DNA from: Bdellovibrionales bacterium
GTDB lineage: Bacteria > Bdellovibrionota > Bdellovibrionia > Bdellovibrionales > UBA1609
Assembly: GCA_027459485.1 (NCBI GenBank)
Contig: DAIDIG010000001.1
Coordinates: forward strand, 507,989 to 571,988
Reading direction: 5' to 3'
Length of the DNA: 64,000 bases
Positions within the stretch are counted from its first letter, which is position 1, and every line of letters begins with the position of its first letter. The position numbers were made by a program, and so were the translations under genes. Below the pieces are notes generated by a model that was not told the origin of the DNA, searched no databases, and was given only the letters and a program-made list of their open reading frames with translations. Below, piece by piece: positions 52,573-62,177 of the stretch.

Positions 52573-53907
52573 ATGAATCGGTCGAGGGGGATGAGACAAC
52601 TCATTTTAGTATGCGTCTCGTATCTGAACATTTTCGCTCTTTGCGGTTTTACACCGCTCAAGGTACTCACGCTTAATTTTAACTCTGAAGTCGTGCCGAG
52701 CGATTCTCACGATCGAATTCGCGATTTGCGCTACCACGCTCTTTTAGACTGGATAAAGAAAAATGACCCCGACATCGTTTTAATGCAAGAGGCCTGGAAC
52801 TATCACGATAAACCTTCGGTCGCCGTCACTCTTGCCAAATCGCTCGGCTATAGTGTCGCCTACCGTCTCGGGATGGGGGTCTCGGGGTTTTTAATCGACA
52901 GCGACGCCATTCTTGCGAAGAAAAGGCTAAAAATGACGGACGAGCGCGACGTCAAATTACCGCATAGCGCGTTTGAAATCGGCGACGGAAAAACGTGGGT
53001 TGTATGTTTCGGCTCCGTCAGTTGGGCGGTCGGAGTCACACTATCCGGGTCAGATGGTAAGCCTATTTTTGTTTATTCTACACATTTAATCGGATCGAGC
53101 CTCAACGATCGCCGCGATCAAGCCGTCGCGCTTGCCAACGACGTTCGAAAGCGCGCGACTCGATATAAGGTCAGTTGGCAAAACGCCCAAGTCATTGTCG
53201 GCGGCGATTTCAATTCACAGCCGTCCGAGCCAGCGCCCGCCTATTTCACCCAATCCGGCTATTTCGATAGCTTCGCCGTCGCCCACCCCGAAAATGTAAG
53301 TTGTAGCGTTTGCGCGGATTATACTCAGCTTTACTTTGACCCCACGATCATCGGCGGCGATTTATTTCCGTCGCAGAATGGTTCAACTGGCGACGTCCGC
53401 TACGATTATATTTTTAGCCGCGGGCAAAATCTTCGCCCATTGGCCAGTACACTGGTGTTTTCCGCGCCGATCGACGGCACATGGATGAGCGATCACTATG
53501 GGTTGTTTTCGGTTTTTGGTGATGAGAATTCTTCGCCGATTCCGAACCCTGTTCGCGACACGGTGTATTCAGAGCCCAGCCCGCCCGTCATTGATGTTTT
53601 TGATCGAGACCTTTATTGCGCAGACCAATCCGGCTTTTCTTGTCGAAATCAAATGCCGCCCGCAAACCCGGTTTGGGGAGCGAGCGGTTTTGTCGTTCAC
53701 AATACGTCAGATTTCGTTGTTTCCGCGCATGTCTATGGCCCCGGCGAGATTTTCACCGAATCAGATGCTACACTGAACCCTGGAGAGTCAGTCGATTTTA
53801 CATTTAAATCACCCGGCACTTATAATTACGTCCTGCAGGCTGTGACGGTCGATAATTCTTACGACGCGAAGGCCGTCGGTACTGTGAACGTCACTGCTGG
53901 TTACTGA
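52573..53907 (+). CDS. Exported endonuclease/exonuclease/phosphatase-fold protein
   Basis: About 444 residues. A signal or anchor (LILVCVSYLNIFALCGF) precedes a DNase I/sphingomyelinase fold: LTLNFN, Glu in DIVLMQEAWNYHDK, STHLIGS, GGDFNSQPSEPA and the C-terminal SDHYGLFSV. All metal and catalytic positions look kept. A C-terminal beta domain (VVHNTSDFVVSAHVYGPGE) with Cys pairs is added. It may cut extracellular nucleic acid or phospholipid. ATG 52591 is an alternative start, with GAGG three bases upstream. Confidence 0.82.
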   Translation: MNRSRGMRQLILVCVSYLNIFALCGFTPLKVLTLNFNSEVVPSDSHDRIRDLRYHALLDWIKKNDPDIVLMQEAWNYHDKPSVAVTLAKSLGYSVAYRLGMGVSGFLIDSDAILAKKRLKMTDERDVKLPHSAFEIGDGKTWVVCFGSVSWAVGVTLSGSDGKPIFVYSTHLIGSSLNDRRDQAVALANDVRKRATRYKVSWQNAQVIVGGDFNSQPSEPAPAYFTQSGYFDSFAVAHPENVSCSVCADYTQLYFDPTIIGGDLFPSQNGSTGDVRYDYIFSRGQNLRPLASTLVFSAPIDGTWMSDHYGLFSVFGDENSSPIPNPVRDTVYSEPSPPVIDVFDRDLYCADQSGFSCRNQMPPANPVWGASGFVVHNTSDFVVSAHVYGPGEIFTESDATLNPGESVDFTFKSPGTYNYVLQAVTVDNSYDAKAVGTVNVTAGY

Positions 53908-54037
53908 CTGACACGGTATCGCCATAGATTTTTCGGGCAATTCGCATGTGACGGGGTACATAGAATCTCAAGTACGCTCCGACATTTTATTACTAAATAT
54001 TAGACGTTGCGCCAGTTTAAATTCATCATATTTACGT

Positions 54038-54337
54038 TCATTTCTTATTGTAATGGGGAAGGGTCACAGTTCGTGGCATACCCGCGCAGATGAGTCTGGA
54101 GTCGAGGATGTTCCTGGCTCCCGTATAATAACATGAGATGTCTTTGTAGAACCCGCCGAATTCCTTCTGGGCCTTCAATTGCGCATTATACACTTTAGGA
54201 CCACCTAAAAAGGGGAATGTTTCAGCCAATATAATCACCGCGCCTGGCCGCAGTGTGGAGACGTCATCGTACGCCGCAAATAAATTTTGTGAGTATAAGA
54301 CCGACAAAATGACGAAAATTGCCATTAGAGACTTCAT
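54038..54337 (-). CDS. Small exported protein
   Basis: 99 residues. A signal peptide (MKSLMAIFVILSVLYSQNLF) ends near AAYDD. The mature part has two Cys (ISCYYTGAR and LICAGMPR) and no known motif. GAGGTGG lies five bases before the ATG at 54337. Confidence 0.6.
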   Translation of the reverse strand: MKSLMAIFVILSVLYSQNLFAAYDDVSTLRPGAVIILAETFPFLGGPKVYNAQLKAQKEFGGFYKDISCYYTGARNILDSRLICAGMPRTVTLPHYNKK

Positions 54338-54469
54338 AAAAGCCACCTCATGAAACAAACAATGTTAACGCTACTACAGTGCAACGCTTATGCCAAAATG
54401 CGATTGGCGCAGACGACTACTCCGGCAAAATAGAAGCAAATAAAAGCTCCGTGATCCGCAATTTCTCTC

Positions 54470-55303
54470 TTACAATGAAATCATCGCTTCGGTTGAGTAT
54501 GGACTGCAAAGAGCTGTTCCGTTAGGTTGTGTCATGCAGGCCTTTACTGCCGCGTAGTAAGTGGTCCCACTTTGAAACGAATAAAAAATATTGTATGTAA
54601 ACTGCTGACTCGAAAATACGCCTGAGGGAATCGCGGGCGTGGTTTGAGTCGCGTTAACAGTTACGTTATTTTCAATATTAAAATTGGCTGAAGGCGACAC
54701 CACACCGCTGCCGTCTAACTGAGACTGAGTCCCTAAAGAATATGTAATTTGTGATATGCTAACGCTGGGGTACGTGTTGTACAAAGCAAAGCCTAACGTA
54801 ACCATGCCCGGCGATGAACCCGAACCTGACGCGCTCGATGGCTGTGTATTAAATGTCAGAGGTAAATCGCCGTTAGTCGGCAACTGCAACGATTGACCGT
54901 AAATATCCAACAACGCGCTTCGAATGGTGAGGGTATACTGATCACCATATAATAAGGGGTCTATCGGTGTAACTTTTAGGGTCGGCCCAGAAACGCTAAT
55001 GCTGATCGGAACATTACCGCGCTCTATATCACCGGTTAGCATAATAACCGTTTCCGACGTAGACGCGTTTAAGTCGAGATTCGCTTGCGTTGAATTAATT
55101 GGATTAGAAAACGTCAACGTAATCGACAATCCGGTAATTGGGACATTCGTTGCATTTTGTGGCAATGTCGCATCAAGAAATGTAAAGGCAGAATGCGCGC
55201 TTTGGTTTTGTTGCGATAACAACGGACCACCACCCCCACCGCCACAGCCCACCAAACACGCAACAGAAAATAAAAGCTCGAATCCTGCAAAAATCTTTTT
55301 CAT
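54470..55303 (-). CDS. Lipoprotein with Big_5/SbsA-type Ig-like domain
   Basis: 277 residues. The lipobox LVGC is followed by six Gly (CGGGGGG), then a linker. About residues 40-155 are an SbsA Ig-like domain: LPQNATNVPITGLSITLTFS, LKVTPIDPLLYGDQYTLTI. A second beta domain with Cys near the end (KACMTQPNGTALCSPYS) completes it. ATG 55303 overlaps the stop of the upstream gene (ATGA), with GAGGTGG upstream. Surface-exposed, role unknown. Confidence 0.78.
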   Translation of the reverse strand: MKKIFAGFELLFSVACLVGCGGGGGGPLLSQQNQSAHSAFTFLDATLPQNATNVPITGLSITLTFSNPINSTQANLDLNASTSETVIMLTGDIERGNVPISISVSGPTLKVTPIDPLLYGDQYTLTIRSALLDIYGQSLQLPTNGDLPLTFNTQPSSASGSGSSPGMVTLGFALYNTYPSVSISQITYSLGTQSQLDGSGVVSPSANFNIENNVTVNATQTTPAIPSGVFSSQQFTYNIFYSFQSGTTYYAAVKACMTQPNGTALCSPYSTEAMISL

Positions 55304-55941
55304 TGACCACCTCTTATGCCGATAGAATCGGCAAGCTCGACGCAACGTAAATAACCCTTCGGCGAACCATCGGTGGCACTGTCGATCTCATTCAAAAATA
55401 CGGTTGCGTTACGAATTAACCGGTTGGGCTCTTGAAGTGATAGCCCCGACAGCTCGGATTGAATTGCAGCCCATGGGCCATTCTCTAGCTTTAATGTGTG
55501 TTGCGGATCTAAAAATGTGGTCACAATCGCTTGATTTGGTAACGCCGATTCGATTTCGACCAATTTAGAATGAATTGATTTCTTTAACGCTAGGGCCGCA
55601 AAGAAGCGGCTTCGATAACGCCGCGCTTGTACCGGAGGCGTGTACACGCCTCTACCTGGATGCGTGGCTAACTCCTGTTTAATTCTCGCATTAAATTCGA
55701 TCACGCGCTCTTCGTCGCTAAGCGCCCGCGCGCATCGATGACGAATTTTATATAAGCCGCTTAGAATCACTTCTCCGTGAAATAAGTTGCTATTTTCAGT
55801 TTTGACTTTGTTAGCAACAGTCACAACAACGCGAAGATCGCTCAAGTCTTGCGGCGATAGACTCTGAATACTTATTGGTCGGGCCGCCACGGATATACCG
55901 AGTAGTAGTGTCCCAATTAACAGGGCAGCAAGCCGTTTCAT
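55300..55941 (-). CDS. Exported protein of unknown function, partner of the Ig-like lipoprotein
   Basis: 213 residues with a signal peptide (MKRLAALLIGTLLLGISVAA). The mature part is helical and basic, with RHRCARALSDEERVIEFNAR and a final LRCVELADS. No family recognised. Translationally coupled to the downstream lipoprotein by a 4-bp overlap, so the two products may act together. Confidence 0.65.
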   Translation of the reverse strand: MKRLAALLIGTLLLGISVAARPISIQSLSPQDLSDLRVVVTVANKVKTENSNLFHGEVILSGLYKIRHRCARALSDEERVIEFNARIKQELATHPGRGVYTPPVQARRYRSRFFAALALKKSIHSKLVEIESALPNQAIVTTFLDPQHTLKLENGPWAAIQSELSGLSLQEPNRLIRNATVFLNEIDSATDGSPKGYLRCVELADSIGIRGGQ

Positions 55942-56206
55942 TATGCCTCCTTAACTCACATTTAAGAAGAGCGCCACCGCAAGATACTATAACAAAATAA
56001 GGTCATTCTTGCGATTGCTATAATTTTGACAGTAGATCTTTTCGACACCTGACAAAAATAGTCATCTCAGAAGTAAATAAGTTATGCTGAGAACAACATT
56101 CATTCAAAATGAAGTTGGTTACCTGTCAATAAACTTACAGTCGCCAAGCAATCATCGATTTGGTAAATTGAAGACGACATTGTTTTTAGAGTAAGGAGAA
56201 TTTGAA

Positions 56207-56635
56207 ATGAACTTTATGATCCGCGCGAGCTTACCAAAAATACTAATCGCGGGCCTTTTGTTGGTATCCATCCCGTCGTTTGTTGAAGCTCAAACAGTAA
56301 CGGTGGGCCCAACATCCGCGTTTCTGCTGTGGACGATACCAACCACAAATACGGACGGCTCACCTCTGACAGATTTAGCTGGATTTTATATTTTCTACGG
56401 TTCTAGCCCCAGTTCTTTAACCAATATTATTCCAATTGCAAACCCTAGGCAGAACTCCTATATGGTAAATAATCTTGCCAATGGAACTTGGTACTTTGTG
56501 GTAACAGCATATACGACTCAAGGGACGCAAAACGCACCCTCGAATGTTGTGAGCAAATCCATTCCCGCTGCCACGGTTACGGTACCAACTGTCATTCCAA
56601 GCCCACCAACCAACGTTACGTTAACTGCGCAATAA
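56207..56635 (+). CDS. Exported FN3-like protein, paralogue of the 28924 lipoprotein
   Basis: 142 residues. The signal peptide ends SFVEAQTV. One FN3-like fold follows: SAFLLWTIPTTNTDGSPLTD, LAGFYIFYGS, WYFVVTAYTTQGTQNAPSN. The NTDGSPLT core matches the lipoprotein at 28924-29361, but there is no lipobox. AAGGAG lies eight bases before the ATG. Confidence 0.74.
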   Translation: MNFMIRASLPKILIAGLLLVSIPSFVEAQTVTVGPTSAFLLWTIPTTNTDGSPLTDLAGFYIFYGSSPSSLTNIIPIANPRQNSYMVNNLANGTWYFVVTAYTTQGTQNAPSNVVSKSIPAATVTVPTVIPSPPTNVTLTAQ

Positions 56636-56707
56636 TAATTCTGATTAACGGCCAAAAGCTAGAGAAGTGAATTCCACTTCCAGCTCGAAGGGAGCGTCGC
56701 TCCAATT

Positions 56708-58957
56708 CTAATGATCTGCAAAACTAGATGGTGACTTAGAAACAGTTTCTGTTGCGACTTTTTGATAGTAAAGTAACTTGGCTTCTAGCCGATCGAGCTC
56801 AACTCCCAACAGTAACTTCGAGTTTTCTGGTTTAAATGCTCTCACTGTCAACGGGATTGTCAGCGTCTCAACTTCGGAATGATTTGGCGAGAGGTCAATT
56901 TTAAAAATATTAGACTTCTCACCAGTCGGCTTAAAGTAACCGGCTTCTAAAGCTTCGCGCGCCGCTCTGACTGCTCGTAAAGCTCGGTTTGTATTTTTCA
57001 AGAATATACTTGGTGCTGCCTGTTGTAATCCAAGTTCATTGTATTTGATCGACCGACGCCACGCCGGCATTTCGTCAAAATCCATGTGGGCACTATAAGA
57101 GCCGGTAGACGCTGCATCGGCCAGATTGTTTCGGTAAACTGCGTACATTGGGCCACTCACCCCTCTTTCTAATCGACGCGCGTTCACCAAATGATGCACT
57201 TCGTGCAGAAAGGCGCTGTTTAATTCTAAATTGCCGCGGCTTTCAACGATTGTGCTCGGGTTTAATGTAATGCACCCATTTCGGTATTCCCCGAGGTCGG
57301 ATATTGAGGAGTCAACCTTCAAATATTCAAGCCCCCATTTGTCACGCAGTTGGCGCAACATCGGGGTCGAATTTAGGTCAATATAGGCCATGAAGTCATA
57401 GTTGCCTTTTTGAGACTCTTGCTTAATTTCATCCGTCAGCATTTCAATATGGCGATGTGAAGAGTGAGCCAATTTAGCTGACATTTTATTGAGTTCAAGT
57501 TGCAGCGTCGCTCTTCTTTTGTTCTTCCAAATTAACTCAGGATTTAGCCCTTTTTGCTTTAAGAATTCTTCCATCTCGCTACCGAGTTTACGGCTCGTCT
57601 CAACATACTTTTTGGATTTGGCAAATAACATCGGAAAGTGAAGATTGTTGTCAGCAAATGTTTTGTAGGTGACCTTCATCGCGGCTTCAGCTTTTGACTC
57701 CGGTGCCGACATCGCCTTCGCTAAATTTTGCTTTCTACGAAAGGCGACAGGCGTCCGCTCTTCGGCAAGATCAAAATCGCTTCTCACGACGTCTTTAACC
57801 GCCGCCTGTAACGATCTATTATCAACCGTTTTTAGATGAACTGAGTCGGCTTTGGCTGCTTCTAGCGAATTTTCGGTCGACGTACTGATGACGGCTTCAA
57901 GGTTAGTCTTTTCGCCAACGACGTCTTCGATCGCAGTCGAGACCCGTGCGGCTGAAGAGGCGCGCGCGGCCACCCCAAGAGCTTCACCCACATTAGCCGC
58001 AGCGCGCGCGAGACGCCATTTCTTTAAGGCTTTGAACAGAATCCCACCAGGCAAAAAAAGATTCGTAAGAATTTTACACACTGTCGCGACTTGGTAGCTT
58101 GGGCCGCAAGTTTTAAAATTCGTATAGGCTTTTGTAACCGCATTTCTTACGACGCGGTAAAGAGCGAGAGTGATGTCAATCGGATGACGAACAGCCGTCC
58201 AAGCGAGCGTCGCCGCTTTTGTCTCAAGAGAAAGTCGATAATTTGAATCTGCGCTGGTATTGAGCAGAAATTTGAGCACGGTGTAAGTGCCATTGACAAG
58301 CTGGACCACAGAAGTCGCAGCCCCTCGAACGCACGAACTTTCAGCGGTTAAGTAGGTAAGAAATGTCGACTTCTGTTTTTGATCACATTTTGCACTGACC
58401 AAATTTTTGAGTGATTTCAAAAAATTTGTGATCGGCATTTCAACGTCAGACAAGCAGTTGCACAAACCACCTTCTGTTGGCGCGTCAAGACTAGCGATAC
58501 TTCTGCCGGCGAACGGATTTGCCGGAACGTCAGTGTTGTTACTATCGATTTCGTAAAGAAAAACTGTAAGCAACGCGCCGTCGTAAGTAATGACTTGTTT
58601 CGCACGCTCAAGTGCCCCGTCGTCGCCAACGAGTGCCAATGTTTGATCCACTTCAAGTTTATTTTCAGAAAATTGAATCGACTCTTGTATCAGGCGGACG
58701 GGATTCGGGCCAAATACTGCTGCAAGATCTGAATCGTATTTGTTCGAATGAATGGCGGCCAACACCTGACGAAAATTCGCTTTCACATACGAGCGGTAGG
58801 CGACGACGACACGGTTTTCATATGGCGAAAAGGCGAATTTGAAATCAGGGTTACTGATCGCCCATGATTCATTGGCCTCTGCCGACGAAATCGACGAAAA
58901 TAAATGAAAGGTAACGACCAATAAGGCCAAGGTCGCCCGTTGTGCCCAATTTGGCAT
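56708..58957 (-). CDS. Large exported protein with HExxH zincin motif
   Basis: 749 residues, not assigned to a family. A signal peptide (ALLVVTFHLFSSISSAEA) precedes a helical region containing a hydrophobic stretch (KILTNLFLPGGILFKAL, about residues 300-316). The C-terminal third has HEVHH (residues 585-589) in SAFLHEVHHLVNARRLERG, an HExxH zinc-protease motif. Glu629 in FDEMPAWRR could be a third ligand. A Lys/Glu-rich coiled stretch lies between. The layout, a long N-terminal part and a C-terminal catalytic domain, resembles secreted toxins or proteases. No inhibitor or partner gene is obvious. Confidence 0.7.
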   Translation of the reverse strand: MPNWAQRATLALLVVTFHLFSSISSAEANESWAISNPDFKFAFSPYENRVVVAYRSYVKANFRQVLAAIHSNKYDSDLAAVFGPNPVRLIQESIQFSENKLEVDQTLALVGDDGALERAKQVITYDGALLTVFLYEIDSNNTDVPANPFAGRSIASLDAPTEGGLCNCLSDVEMPITNFLKSLKNLVSAKCDQKQKSTFLTYLTAESSCVRGAATSVVQLVNGTYTVLKFLLNTSADSNYRLSLETKAATLAWTAVRHPIDITLALYRVVRNAVTKAYTNFKTCGPSYQVATVCKILTNLFLPGGILFKALKKWRLARAAANVGEALGVAARASSAARVSTAIEDVVGEKTNLEAVISTSTENSLEAAKADSVHLKTVDNRSLQAAVKDVVRSDFDLAEERTPVAFRRKQNLAKAMSAPESKAEAAMKVTYKTFADNNLHFPMLFAKSKKYVETSRKLGSEMEEFLKQKGLNPELIWKNKRRATLQLELNKMSAKLAHSSHRHIEMLTDEIKQESQKGNYDFMAYIDLNSTPMLRQLRDKWGLEYLKVDSSISDLGEYRNGCITLNPSTIVESRGNLELNSAFLHEVHHLVNARRLERGVSGPMYAVYRNNLADAASTGSYSAHMDFDEMPAWRRSIKYNELGLQQAAPSIFLKNTNRALRAVRAAREALEAGYFKPTGEKSNIFKIDLSPNHSEVETLTIPLTVRAFKPENSKLLLGVELDRLEAKLLYYQKVATETVSKSPSSFADH

Positions 58958-59145
58958 ACAAACTAATCGGTTAGGCTAGAAATTGACTTTACTAAATGTG
59001 CGCCCGTTTGGCTGCGAATTCCTAGCAAATGTATAACTCGACCGACGGCCAGGTTGCTGCTAGATCGATAATGGATGCAGGGGAAAAATTAGAAAAAATC
59101 TCAGATGGCAAGATACAATTATCAGAAATAGAAAAATAGGCAACG

Positions 59146-59637
59146 CTAGGACGCTTTTCCGTTTTGCTCACTTAGTTCTTTCATCTCAAAATCGTAGCAT
59201 TGCGCAAGCGATTTGGACTGAGAAAGGCTATCATTATAATTTGCGCGGCACTGGCGCATAATGTTTGTAAACACGGGTTCGTTAAGAATCGAGATTGCCT
59301 TCTCGAAGCATCGCGACTGATATTGTCCCCACTCAATCCAAGCGAAAAAATTGGTCGGGCCAAATGAGCCGCACGACGCGCCGATGAGTCCGGCTTTAAA
59401 TCGCGAGAAATCGGTGGCGCTTTCGGGGATTGACGAGTCCGAAATAAAGGTTTGAGCCGCCGACATGCAATCAGCTTCGGTAAGCGCGCCTGTAGTCTCA
59501 TTCTGACAAGAGCGCCGAACGACCGAATTTAACAGTGCCTTTTGAGCGCTCCCAATGAAAATGAGTTCGTTACCGGCTGCCGGTATTGAGGTCAAAATCA
59601 AAATAATACTGCCAATAAGCAATTGGGGGAGTTTCAT
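59146..59637 (-). CDS. Exported protein with conserved Cys pattern
   Basis: 163 residues with a signal peptide (LLIGSIILILTSIPAAG). Six Cys in the mature part (SCQN, DCMSA, SCGS, RCFEK, QCRAN, QCYDF) suggest three disulfides. Mostly helical. No family recognised. The style resembles the Cys-rich protein at 47467-48099. Confidence 0.62.
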   Translation of the reverse strand: MKLPQLLIGSIILILTSIPAAGNELIFIGSAQKALLNSVVRRSCQNETTGALTEADCMSAAQTFISDSSIPESATDFSRFKAGLIGASCGSFGPTNFFAWIEWGQYQSRCFEKAISILNEPVFTNIMRQCRANYNDSLSQSKSLAQCYDFEMKELSEQNGKAS

Positions 59638-59814
59638 ATTTTTTCAGCCCTAATCAAAAACCATGCGATTCGCGTGCCGGGCTTAATTGATCAAAGATTT
59701 AACTTGAGGGCACATAGCCGGTTAATTTTATAATTTTTGTGACGAAAAAGGCGTACCGGAAATTCAATTCGGCAGCGATTGAAAATCTGGCAAAACCACG
59801 TTATTTAACGTCTT

Positions 59815-60303
59815 ATGAAGGAAATGATGATTTTTGCGGTTTTGCTTTTTGGGGTAAACGCGGCCGCGCTTGCGAAATCGTGTCAGCCCGCTCCTGCAGG
59901 ATTTGATTTTAGACGAATTCAAATTCATTTGCGCACAAAATCATATGATTACCCCTATGAGTTCACATTTTACTTTCCTAAACTAGATGACGCGTGTTGG
60001 TCGATTGACGCTTCGGGAGTTGCGCACGCCCGCTTTGACGGAGCGATCATCCGATTTGTCGCGAGCTCAACCAATGACCCGACCCAGACTAACGTCGTTG
60101 ACGAGTTTAAATTGTCGGAGCTCGCAATTTCACCGGGTCGACACCCTGGGGATTTCGCGCAGCTCATTACGCCACCGTCAGATCGGTACCACATTCGGCT
60201 GTTTATTAATTATTTAGCTGATAAGAAGTGGTATGGTTTAGCGACCGCGCAATTGCCGATTTTTGTGCCGTCAGACATTCGATCGATATCTTTTATCAAA
60301 TAA
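59815..60303 (+). CDS. Exported protein of unknown function
   Basis: 162 residues. The signal peptide (MIFAVLLFGVNAAALA) is followed by a compact beta-rich domain with two Cys (KSCQPAPAG and DDACWSIDA). No family recognised. No Shine-Dalgarno precedes the ATG; an inverted repeat ACGTTA-TT-TAACGT ends four bases upstream. Confidence 0.6.
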   Translation: MKEMMIFAVLLFGVNAAALAKSCQPAPAGFDFRRIQIHLRTKSYDYPYEFTFYFPKLDDACWSIDASGVAHARFDGAIIRFVASSTNDPTQTNVVDEFKLSELAISPGRHPGDFAQLITPPSDRYHIRLFINYLADKKWYGLATAQLPIFVPSDIRSISFIK

Positions 60304-60518
60304 CTTCGTGGGTCGGTCCGTACGAACACGGTAAAGCAGAGACTGAAAGCGATTCATTAATACATCTAACTGCAAGAATTAAATTTTGTTCTCGGAAGCA
60401 ATATAATTTTCAGTCTCTCAGTAGAATGAGCCATTCATTTTTTTCAATTTATCCATTTTTATAGCGCTTGTGTGTAATCGGCTATAGTCCGAGCGGGTGT
60501 AATTAAAGGGGGGGGGAT

Positions 60519-61406
60519 TTGCAATATCGAAGGGGTTTGTTAGCTATTGCTACAATTGCTATTTCCTGTTCAGCCCAGGCAATAGTCAACGGGCTGGATA
60601 TTAGCGCAAAGGTATTCCCATCGGTCGCGAAAATTTTGATTACCGCATATAACTCAAATGCGAAAAAAATTGAGTATTCTTGTACCGGCGTTTTTTTGAG
60701 CGATTCTTTGCTTTTAACGGCCGGGCACTGCGCGCCTGGCGGGCGTTCTGGTATCCTGGTTAAACCCAACGGCATTGAACTATACTCATTTGGAGATAAG
60801 CCGCTGGCGCACCCGGTGCGTGCGGTTGCAATCTATTCGAACTTTGATCTTTCGGCTGAAGAAATGGGTAAACGACTAACGAAGCGAGATCAAGGTTTAA
60901 AGCAATACGCAACTCAAGCACCGGGATGTTACTCGGTTCGTGTTCCATTGTTATCGTTAGATACAGTCGATCTCTCAGTGGTAAAATTTCCGAAGAACAC
61001 TTCGGCTAATTTTGAAGCGATTGATTTCGGTTATCGACCAAGGCTAACCGATAATGTTCAGTATGTGGGATTCGGTATTAACGTAAACCCATTTGACGGC
61101 TCTAGTTTTCTTTTGTTTTCGGGCCTTGAAACTCAAAAACGCTTAGGTGCCGGCTCAATAATGCGCATTTCAGATATATACGCCGCGACTAAAGCGCCGG
61201 TTTACAAAACTTATGCCGCCCAAGGGGATTCTGGATCTCCTGTATTTTTTAAAAATAGGCTTATCGGTATAATGTCATATATCGATCAAAACTGTGAATC
61301 AGAGTATGGCGGTGATTATGGCATACTCAATGCGTTCACTTATTTGTCGGCAAAAAAGTCTATCCAATTTCTCCAGAACGCTCTACACTTTCTGATCAAA
61401 ATCTAA
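60519..61406 (+). CDS. Secreted trypsin-like serine protease
   Basis: S1-family endopeptidase, 295 residues. The signal peptide (AIATIAISCSAQA) leads straight to IVNGLD, so the mature N-terminus IVxG needs only signal cleavage and no propeptide. Catalytic triad: His70 in LLTAGHC, Asp151 in VDLSVVKF, Ser238 in QGDSGSPVF. The TTG start at 60519 sits two bases after a run of nine G (60508-60516). Possibly used against prey or host proteins. Confidence 0.88.
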   Translation: MQYRRGLLAIATIAISCSAQAIVNGLDISAKVFPSVAKILITAYNSNAKKIEYSCTGVFLSDSLLLTAGHCAPGGRSGILVKPNGIELYSFGDKPLAHPVRAVAIYSNFDLSAEEMGKRLTKRDQGLKQYATQAPGCYSVRVPLLSLDTVDLSVVKFPKNTSANFEAIDFGYRPRLTDNVQYVGFGINVNPFDGSSFLLFSGLETQKRLGAGSIMRISDIYAATKAPVYKTYAAQGDSGSPVFFKNRLIGIMSYIDQNCESEYGGDYGILNAFTYLSAKKSIQFLQNALHFLIKI

Positions 61407-61482
61407 CAGTTCCCCAATTGTAGTGGGGACGCAGTCGAGTTAAGGGTAACCCATAAATCAATAAAGCGTTGAATTGTAATAA

Positions 61483-62172
61483 ATGAAATCAGCAATAGGA
61501 GCATTTAGACCGCAGTGCCCGTGGTCCGGTTTTCAGCCGGCAAATTTTGTGAGCTGCGAACCATTGCGATGTTCAATTGTTCGCGAACCGCTCAATACTT
61601 ACACGAGCATTGCATACCTGGTTGTGGCAGTATTTCTCCTGCGGCGTTATTGGGTAAAATCCCAAAGGTCCGACTTAGAGTTTGGAATATTGGCCGGGAT
61701 CATCGGAATCGCATCACTCTTAGGTCACGGTTCGTTCACGCGATTTTTCTTCTTTTTTGATTTTGCTGCACAATTCGTTTTCTTCGCATACCTAATATCG
61801 TATAACTTAAGCCGCCTTCGACCCATCTCCGCGCAAAACCGTTTGTTTATTGCGGGAGCACTAATATTTTTTTCGTCCTGGCCATACGCCGCATTTGATA
61901 GGTGGGGCGTACTGACGGTTGAAATTTTGGCCACATTTTATTTACTATTAGAGGTCGCTTGTTTTTTTAAAGATAAACTTCCGCAATATCGGGATCTCGT
62001 TTGGTGCGTCACCACATTCAGCGTGGGGTTTGTATTTTTCTTGCTTGATATTACAAAGATCATTTGCGTACATTCACATTACTTTCAGATGCATTCAGTT
62101 TGGCACATACTGAGTGCCATAAGCATTTACTTTCTCGCCAATCACTATGCACAAACTGTAGGCGCAAAGTAG
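61483..62172 (+). CDS. Ceramidase/CREST-like integral membrane protein
   Basis: 229 residues with about seven hydrophobic helices. Motifs fit the CREST hydrolase superfamily: CEPLRCSIVREPLNTYTSIA, Ser and His in SLLGHGSFTRF, Asp in LLDITKIIC and HSVWHILSA with the two zinc His. Alkaline ceramidases and related bacterial proteins share this pattern. The substrate is probably a lipid amide. It ends five bases from the convergent photolyase stop. Confidence 0.72.
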   Translation: MKSAIGAFRPQCPWSGFQPANFVSCEPLRCSIVREPLNTYTSIAYLVVAVFLLRRYWVKSQRSDLEFGILAGIIGIASLLGHGSFTRFFFFFDFAAQFVFFAYLISYNLSRLRPISAQNRLFIAGALIFFSSWPYAAFDRWGVLTVEILATFYLLLEVACFFKDKLPQYRDLVWCVTTFSVGFVFFLLDITKIICVHSHYFQMHSVWHILSAISIYFLANHYAQTVGAK

Positions 62173-62177
62173 TACAT

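Noticed and set aside
54999..55325. Plus-strand frame with a Pro run opposite the CGGGGGG lipoprotein
   Set aside because: It is the antisense of the lipobox and poly-Gly stretch of a better-supported gene.
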